Part shown: positions 43,868 to 64,000 of the stretch, one piece after another
Numbering within the stretch: position 1 is the first letter of the stretch
How the letters are laid out: each line of letters opens with the position of its first letter
Assembly: GCA_030268105.1 (NCBI GenBank)
Contig: BSDZ01000016.1
Coordinates: 1,867,501 to 1,931,500 of the forward strand
Reading direction: 5' to 3'
Length of the DNA stretch: 64,000 nt
From: Volvox africanus
Lineage: Eukaryota; Chlorophyta; Chlorophyceae; Chlamydomonadales; Volvocaceae
Translations under genes and position numbers: made by a program
Notes under the pieces: generated by a model
Told to the model about the DNA's origin: nothing
Seen by the model: only the letters and a program-made list of their open reading frames with translations
The model's database searches: none

Positions 43868-45110
43868 TGAGCTTAAAGGAATATTGTGGTTTGGGATACG
43901 TACAGATGATAGTGGTAGTTGTTGTTGGATAACGAGCCCAACGCCCGCCCAATCCTGAAAAAGGCCCCCAGAAAGGATAAAAATGCTGACCTGCTTGCTG
44001 AAGAAGAATACTGGCGCCAAGGGTTTTATCCCTGGTTGACTTTGCAGCCGATAGTACTGAGTGCTCGTCCGGAATGACCCGATGGGGAAGAATCGACGCC
44101 AAACTCCGGGAAGGCTGTTTGAGTTACAGCATTCTCAAGGCTTGGATTGCCGTATTCAACTGTCTTTGCCGACAAGAATATACCTGGCTAACCGCAAGTA
44201 GGGCTGGCTTGCAGCAGGCCTTAATGACACAGGTGATGATGTGACGTGATAAGCGGTAAGCCTAATCAAGCGTCCAGGGTCAATTTTTGTGGGTTGGCTG
44301 TTGGCAGGTGTCAAAATCTACAACCGCTCTAAAAGCGGGAAATGAGCCTGCCTGGGTGCTTGACAGAACACGTCATAGATAGTCGCGCAGAAGGTGCCGC
44401 TGCCAAGGCAACAGAAGCGGGCTCTCGACCCGTGGCGCGTTCCCAGCTGCTCGACACTTTCGTGGACAAGGCTAACGATCCAGGCAACGTACTCGAAGAG
44501 CGTCCCACAAGCAAGTATAACGATAACAGCAGTTCCTGGGTCGGTCATCTGATTGTAGCTATGTCAAATGTACAAAGGTGAAGGTTTTACGAAACGACGC
44601 GAACGGTGAAATCTCGTAAACCTAAAGAGACTCCAGACACGTTTGCCATAAGTCTTAGGCTGAGGCCGTCACTCCAACATATGGAACCGACCTAAACCTG
44701 ACGCAAGAAAGGCACCAATCCAAGACTGCTCTTAATCTTGTGTCTTGCGACCTCAACCTCGAACCTTGAACCTCGTGCAGGCTCGTGCACTTCTGATCGT
44801 CAACAGGTTCCACACTTGTTACGCATGTGGCGGAGGATTCCATCAATCCTTGACCCAAAACCGGTCTGAGGACACTTTCGTTGACGCGCCAAAATCAAAT
44901 CTCCATTCCTACTACATCGATTTAGCCGATACGCCTGCATCACAGCCAGGACTCGCTCCAAGCTGTCACCTTTTTCTAGGAAAAAAAAGTCCCCGTTACA
45001 AACCCTGCGCCACTGTTCACTAAATAAAAACTCATTTTTAACTCCTAGCTTAATTTCCCCTTTTCAGTATTTATTTAAATCCTGCCTTCCTCTACATGAT
45101 AACCTCATCT
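43868..45110. other. Intergenic region between expansin and ELP2 genes
   Basis: About 1.2 kb, tandem minus-strand genes on both sides; it holds the expansin promoter and ELP2 3' UTR. A 76-codon minus-strand ORF at 44318-44548 has one hydrophobic stretch but no recognisable family. Confidence 0.45.
44996..45000 (-). terminator. TGTAA poly(A) signal of ELP2 gene
   Basis: TTACA on the plus strand (TGTAA on the minus strand), 111 bases past the ELP2 stop codon, a usual distance for this signal. Confidence 0.5.
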
Positions 45111-58041
<12,931 letters not shown>

Positions 58042-59311
58042 GCGCTAAGATACGGTGATCTGTATGCAAAGTTATTTCAGGGTTTAGCAAGCTGATTGGA
58101 GTATTTCGCCTACAGTGGCAACAGTCCTGCAGCCATTATCTGAGCTGCTGCGTATTACAGAAGGTAACAATCTCGGGAAAACCGTGAAAACGCGTCATGA
58201 AATGCTCGCCGTTGGCTTTCGGCCAACCACCGTACCACATTATGACGGTGGTTCCCGCACCGCAAGCCGATGGTGAAATACTAATGTGCATTAATTAAAT
58301 TTAGACTGAGGGCCTTACAAATTTAGTCCAATTGGAACCGCGGCCTTTGAAAGCCTTACACAAACGGTATCGTTGCGAAGCCTGGCCGCACGAAAACCAT
58401 ACCCCACCGAAGCAAGGGCTAATCAACCCTGAGCACCCCGCCTCATATGACTGAAATTTTCACCATATCGAAACCAGTAATGTCAATTTCTGCAAATCGA
58501 AGCACGATTATGCACAAGAGAACCAATTTCACGTATTCACAGTCCTCGTCACGTTAAGCCACAATGTTATCACGTTCTGTCCTTTCCTCCGCGGAAAAAG
58601 ACGGGTCAGCGCAAGACACTTGGAATCACGGTTATAGTCACAAGAGCTAACGCCCGCCTCAACACCATTGCGTGTTGGGGGCCAGGTCCAACGGTTCGGG
58701 ACCAAAAGGTGGAGCGGAATGGTGATGTGTAGTGATTAGAGTGAGCGATGCGCAACAGATGCCCCGTTGTGAACAAGCAGCTATTGGGGTGGTAAGTCAT
58801 TTTCTTAGGTCAGGTTCAATGAAGGTTAAGCATCAAGTTGGTCCCAAGGTTGCGAAGGAACCATGCACGGAGGGCCCCATGGAAGATATCTAGGATTGGC
58901 AGCCTATGCATGCTCTCAAGCCGCCGGGCTGAGAACCGATCCCTTGTGAGCAGCACCGGGCATAAAGGCCCGCTACCCTATTCTCCAGCGCGTGCTGGGC
59001 GCTGATGCGGGAGGAGCATGCATTACTTTTTTCTCTTATGCATTATCAGGTCCGAGCGCTTTCAATGTGCTTCCAGCTCAAGACAGATGTTCACGTACAG
59101 ATGTTCACACATACACGTGCACACGCACATACACGCAAGCACACACATGAACGCTGGTCAAGGGGTTATGTGCCAGGCAAGGGACTCAGGATAATCCCTG
59201 TACAACATGCACCCCGCACAAAAAGAAACACATGCGCCCATTGAAAAGGTCTCAGTTCTGCAGCTGTTCCTCAGTTTCCTGCTGCTTACTGCTAAAATGC
59301 TCTGAACGAGC
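58042..59311. other. Intergenic region upstream of ELP2
   Basis: About 1.3 kb holding the ELP2 promoter and the 3' UTR of the coiled-coil gene. A short CACA-rich run lies near 59095-59150. No further gene was recognised. Confidence 0.45.
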
Positions 59312-61954
59312 TCAATACTTCAGCTTTTCACTGAGCATCCTCCGAGCAGCCTGGAGCTCGCCTTTCAGCCGGTTATTATCCTCCTCCAGTTTGCGCCGCA
59401 GCAGCTCGAGCTCCAATGTTCTCGCAGTGGCCGCCGCTGCAGTGGCTGGAGGCGAAATCGCGCTCGTGGTTGCCAGCTTGATCCCTCCTGGACCTGTGCC
59501 CCGGCGAGGGCTAACGATGGGGCTATGCAGCGCTGGTGTGGGGCTGCTGGTGCGGAGACGGTCGATGAGCGCCTCCACTTCTGCCGCGGTCTCACCGGCT
59601 GCTGCTGCACGTCCTGATGCCGCATCTTTGACGGCAGCCAGCAACAGCTCCATTTCCTCCTGCAGGTTGCATCAGTTGCATCATTCCCAAACCAAGAGAA
59701 TTCACTGAGTCACAGTAAGTTCTACTGGAAAATAGAACGCAGCGGATGAATGGGTTTGGCAGAAGCAAATCGAGAACTTGTCAGGAATTTAGCTAATGCC
59801 TGCCAGGTGCATCACATGCATCACGCCTGCTCAAGGGGACAAGTGGTGCAATCATCTCTACCTACTTAACGCGCCAGCTAAGTCCCAGTACGACACTGTT
59901 CGCATGCGCCACTATCTTGAGCGCAGTGCACAGGTTGAACTCACGGACCTGGCAACTGCATAAACGACCCACATAAACCGAACATTTGGACTCTCACCCT
60001 CGACTTAAGCTCCGAGCGCAACCATTTCTCGCATGCCTTTCGAAGGTTCTTCTCACTGCGCAGCCGGCGCCGCAGGTCCTCCAACTCCGTCTCGCATCGC
60101 CGGCGGAACTCGTCCACCTCTGCTTCCGCCCGCCGCCGTGCCTCATCGATCTCTATGGCACATCGCCGCCGGGTCTCTGAAAGCTCGGCGTCGTAGCGCT
60201 CCTGTCCGCGTTTTACCACGGAACACGCAGCAGACGGTAGCATGGGGGTGCACCGGGGTGTTCCACTTGCCCTCACATTCTTTCCGAAAGCAACCCGACG
60301 CCAAAGCGGTGGGAAAGGCGCGGTTGGGCACTCCTCTCCTCTCCTCTCCTCCACTCCTCTCCTCGCCTTTGGACCCCAGGAGACTGCAACACGGCTGGTA
60401 AGACCTAGCACCTGTTCAATCCTCAATCCTGTTTCTCCCATCGTGCCTCTGCATGTGGCATACCTTGATCACAGCGACATCATCCTTGTTTGCACGAAGC
60501 TCCTCTTGTAATATTTGCACCTGACGCCGCAGGTCATCGCTCTGCTGCCGCCAGTCCTCCTGCGAATGCATTTTATCGGCCAACGGCCATTAGCAGATTG
60601 TCAAGAGACAGGGCATTTTTGTGGCATTTCCTTTGCAGTCAGCAGTCAAGTACTTAGTTCATATGTCTGCCAGACACTGTGCGACGTTCGCATAGCATGC
60701 CTGGATCATAGGAGAACCCAAATGCTTGTCGTCATGCCCCACGCAGGTTTACCCTGTTGGATGATTGGATGAAATGGGTCCACGTTGCCAGCATTCCAAC
60801 AGATTGCTTGTGATTTTGAATCGTAGGGAACGGCCAGGGGGACATTGGTCAGCCCATTTCCTTCCCCCACCCGAACCATACGCACACCTTTTCCTTCTTT
60901 TCGTAGCGCAGTGCAACCAGCGATTTGTTGGCCTCTTCGGACTTAAGGCGTACCTCCGCGCTCAGCTCGGCTTCGCGCTCGCGTACATCTGCCTCTAATG
61001 CACGGCGCGCCGATTCAGAACGCTCAAGTTGCATGGTCAAAGACTCGCGCTCAAGGCGGACAACACGCAACTCCTCTGCGAGCGCCTTTATCTGCAATGA
61101 TCGAGCAAGGAAAAGTTGAGAGTCCAGACAACACGTGCACGTGGAACGAGTCTGCAGTAGAGGGAAGGACGGATGCAAAGACAAGGGGCCCACGCATTTC
61201 CGCAAAATGGGGTGAATTGGGGTGAACGGGCTAGATATCGATGCGGACTGCCATATTCAGTAGTTCCTCATAAAAAATGAGTATTACGCCATATTGGGGA
61301 ATGAAAAGGTAGTGTTTCCAGTTGGTGATATTTGTTCCTGCGCCCACACACGCGTGGCTAGGCTGAAACGCACAAAAACTGCAAAGATCCCCCTTGGGCC
61401 ACATCCCACCGATACACAGGGGAACCCCTCCCCCGCAAAGCAGCTGACCTCAGCGTCTTTCAATGCAAGTCCAGACTCTGCTTGTGAGAGCTTGCTTTCG
61501 TATGTCCGTTTCGTGGTTGCAAGCGTGTCTCTGAGGCTATCTACAGAGCGCTCCTTAGCCCCAATAACCCGCTGAAGCTCAAGAATCTCCAACTCCTTCT
61601 GCTTCAGCTGGCTCCGATGGATCTCAGTCGTACGCTTTAGGGCAGCGTCCATCTCTTCCTCGGCCGCCTCGATGGCACGCCCAAGACGGTCGACGCTTTT
61701 CTGTACATGCAAGTCGTTACCGCCAGATCGGTCACCAAAGCTCATTATGGAATGTCGCGTGGTAAATGCCTCACTCTTTGGAGGTGACTTGCCTCGGCAC
61801 TGTTGAGTGCTGTGGAATATGTCTTCATCACATCCAGGCCTGCCCTCGGCGAGGCGATTTCCCGTAACGTCTTCAAAGGACTGAAAGTTCTTTTAGGTTC
61901 CTCAAGTGCTTGTCTTAAAGCTTCTAGCTCTCTGAGCTCCTTCGCCATGTTCAT
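59312..61954 (-). CDS. Coiled-coil protein, family not identified
   Basis: Six exons join in phase: 61954-61793, 61700-61449, 61091-60888, 60559-60464, 60201-59998, 59659-59312, 421 residues. I do not recognise the family. Residues 1-54 include KTLREIASPRAGLDVMKTYS. From residue 55 to about 305 it is almost continuous heptad-rich coiled coil (IEAAEEEMDAALKR, KALAEELRVVRLERESL, RRRAEAEVDEFRRRCETE). Then comes an Ala/Pro/Ser-rich segment with SPTPALHSPIVSPRR, possible proline-directed phosphosites, and a last coiled coil (LELELLRRKLEEDNNRL). It has no membrane segment and no enzymatic domain. Such proteins in ciliated algae are often axonemal or basal-body components, but nothing here proves that. 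Intron 1 keeps the frame only as GC-AG (GAG|GCAAGT). Confidence 0.75.
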
Positions 61955-63201
61955 GGTCCCTTTTTATCAGCAGATATGTACCAGATGTATTCCAATCTTA
62001 CGTAACAATTGTGCAGAAAAATAGGTGGGTTCCGGCTAGTGCCGAAAGAGACTACAGCTGACTGAAGTTGGAAAGGCACCTGGCAGTCAAAGTCCGGCCC
62101 TATCTGCAAAACCTCCAATCTTTAAGCGGAGTTGTGGAAGAGAAACACTTTGTATGAAGATCTTGCTCGACGTTTTGGGTCAACCGGTTTACAAAATGCA
62201 TGTACTGTCGTACCCTATTAAAAATATGCCTATTGCCCAAAAGCAACAGGGTGCTAAGGAGCTGGGGTGAGCCGGTCAAATCGCAGACGTTCTGGGTTAG
62301 GTACCGGGAATACCATTGTGAAATATTTTGAGCAAGTCTCAACCTATATGCTACCGAGGTTTAGATTTCATTACTGTCTGCAAGCTGCGCCCTGGCACAA
62401 ATCCTTTCAGTTTGGGAATAACCCTATCCTTGGTATTTCCTGAAGAGAGAAACGTAGCTTTCCACACAACCACGGGTCATGCAATTCTGCCTTGACGCAC
62501 TCTGACATGCCAAGAACTTTTCCATGACATTCTTGGAGAGATGCACACTGTCTATACAAGTTGTGCAAGTGTTTCAGTCATTACTCACGATATGTAGGCA
62601 TAGACGACTACATACCAAGTGGAGGTGCCTAGAGCCACCCCTTGACAACCGATCTTGATCCTTCCATATTTTTCCAACGCATCCTGTACATCACCCTCTT
62701 CAGATAGTTCGCACGCGCTTTCATCTTTAAACGCCAATTTATAGTCGAAGCGTACTTGCGCGCACCAGCCAAGTTTTGTGCAGACCGTTAGCGTAAGCAT
62801 GTTGCGCACTGACTGCTGCATTATAACAATCACCTAAGTAGTAAGTGGGAGCGTGTAAATAACATCTGAGGCCTATTACGATGCGTACGCCCGATGGCAA
62901 TCGACTCTCCCTCTGTTCCCTCGTCGACTGCACCTTGGCGTGTTGTTGCGGTGTGTCAGTGCGCTCGTCCCGGCAGTAAAAGGACAATTTGCGGGATCTC
63001 ACCTCCTCTTCCCAATCTCCAATGAATAGGAAAAATGTATCCATGCCAGGAAACACCTTCCGGCGCCAGGTATGCCGCGCGACCAAGGACAGCTTGCCGC
63101 ATACTCCTGCCCACCATAAGATCACGAATAAGCATTTCGCGTCACATACGTCCGTTGTGCACACTACGCAAGCAAGAGTCTACGCACGCCAAGCTGGCAG
63201 C
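61955..63201. other. Region between coiled-coil gene and NSF
   Basis: About 1.25 kb containing the promoter of the coiled-coil gene and the NSF 3' UTR. Its right part holds possible exons of an unidentified gene (see the 62585-63113 entry); 61955-62580 shows nothing recognisable. Confidence 0.4.
62585..63113 (-). CDS. Possible two-exon fragment of an unidentified gene
   Basis: Two stretches look protein-like and join in phase. The first, about 63113-62999, encodes VARHTWRRKVFPGMDTFFLF then IGDWEEE and ends at a GTGAGA donor. The second, about 62822-62585, encodes RFDYKLAFKDESACELSEEG then DVQDALEKYGRIKIGC and ends at a stop overlapping a good GTGAGTA donor. The composition is unlike noncoding DNA, but there is no clear start, no recognised domain (a PB1-like or glycosyltransferase resemblance is too weak to assign), and it lies within 100 bases of the NSF stop, so it could be chance ORFs in a 3' UTR. 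Confidence 0.25.
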
Positions 63202-63964
63202 TCATGAAAGCTTGCGCAGAACTTCTTCCCATTGTTGGAGCGAGATTTTTTGGCCATCCTGCACGCCTTGCCGCGCCATGTCCACCCACAGGAGCAGCTT
63301 CTTTATTGGGACCACCTGCACAATAAACCCACGGTTGGATACCAAAATGCACAGCCTATGAGCAGGACATGGGGTAAAGTTCAGGCACGCAACTTCCAAT
63401 CCAGAGATATACGCCCACGATGCATGTTGTCAAGGTACCTACGCCCACAAATGTTTGCCCATTACTACGTTCTCTTTGTGAGTTCATGTCTGTAACCTGG
63501 CCCGCTGTTTTTTCACCCTCTGCACCACAGGAGGTTTTTGCTCCTACAATCGGCCCCTTCACCCCTACCACCGCCTGGCTGCCCTACTCCCAACCGTGTT
63601 ACGACCAGAACCTGTTGCCGCGTTAGCACTAGCTCACCTCCGAGCTGATGGTTGTGAGCAGGTTGACGGCTTCCGGAATATCGGCGACTGAGAAGCAATC
63701 CAGCTGGCGCAGCACTTTGACCATTTCGTCCATGCGGAGTGCCGGCACATGCAAGGACACGTTGAACACCTCGTTTACGCCCATCGACTCCATCACGTCC
63801 CTCATGCTGGTGGTGCCTACAAAGAGGTGATGCGAAGAGGAGACACCGATCAATATGCAGCCAGTCGCGTGCATGATAGTATATCCCTGCACAAGCAGCG
63901 TCATACCAATGATGAGAAGCTTGTGACCTTGAGGCGGCATGCGCTTGGTGAGTACCAGCAAAAC
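63202..63964 (-). CDS. NSF: N-ethylmaleimide-sensitive factor (NSF), C-terminal end
   Basis: AAA+ ATPase that disassembles SNARE complexes after membrane fusion. Only the end of the D2 domain is in the window: exons 63964-63907, 63816-63638 and 63315-63202; earlier exons lie beyond 64000 (63965-64000 is intron). Visible motifs: KRMPPQGHKLLIIG joined to TTSMRDVMESMG, NEVFNVSLHVPAL, MDEMVKVLRQLDCFSVADIP and, in the last exon, VPIKKLLLWVDMARQGVQDG. The order and spacing match plant and animal NSF (IIGTTS, HVP, IKKLLxxxxMA). The terminal residues EEVLRKLS replace the usual NSF C-terminus. All splice phases agree. Confidence 0.9.
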
Positions 63965-64000
63965 CTGGGGGCATGCGTGCAACCAGAGGGGTAAGAGCAA

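Overview
This window is nuclear DNA of a green alga, most likely a chlamydomonadalean (volvocine-type) chlorophyte. The evidence is intron-rich genes with long Ala/Gly/Pro/Glu-rich coding stretches, a nuclear gene for a chloroplast-targeted bL33 (plastid-encoded in land plants, nuclear in Chlamydomonas), TGTAA-type poly(A) signals, a VTC-type polyphosphate polymerase and an L1-like LINE of the kind seen in Chlamydomonas. The species cannot be fixed from the sequence alone. All gene models below were joined by hand from splice sites, reading phase and family motifs; no transcript evidence was available.

Layout. 1-5084 (+): 3' part of a VTC4-like polyphosphate polymerase (TTM/VTC catalytic domain, a long disordered linker, DUF202 membrane domain). 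7782-10115 (-): PPP4R2-like regulatory subunit of protein phosphatase 4. 12307-12973 (-): chloroplast ribosomal protein bL33. 13501-30681 (+): a 30-exon gene for a ~2358-residue kinesin with two CEP164-like WW modules at its N-terminus, a motor in the middle and a coiled-coil tail. 33937-39585 (-): ArsB/CitM-type ion transporter with an ~811-residue low-complexity loop. 41635-43867 (-): secreted expansin-like protein. 45111-58041 (-): Elongator subunit ELP2 (13 exons, WD40), one intron of which holds four head-to-tail 5'-truncated LINE copies joined through (ACAT)n tails. 59312-61954 (-): a 421-residue coiled-coil protein. 63202-64000 (-): 3' end of NSF, the SNARE-disassembly ATPase.

The genes are unrelated housekeeping and accessory functions: polyphosphate storage, phosphatase regulation, plastid translation, a probable cilium/centriole-linked motor, ion transport, cell-wall loosening, tRNA wobble modification and membrane fusion. 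There is no operon-like organisation. The bL33 and kinesin genes are divergent across about 0.5 kb.

The introns are rich in simple repeats: long (ATCT)n, a 13-bp polypyrimidine minisatellite, 8-bp and 49-bp tandem repeats, and (GGGGAC)n. The most noteworthy items are the WW-kinesin fusion, the self-nested LINE array in ELP2, two inferred GC-AG introns, a stop-free 84-nt intron in the PPP4R2 gene, and the frequent use of GTACG splice donors in a genome visibly enriched for CGTACG.
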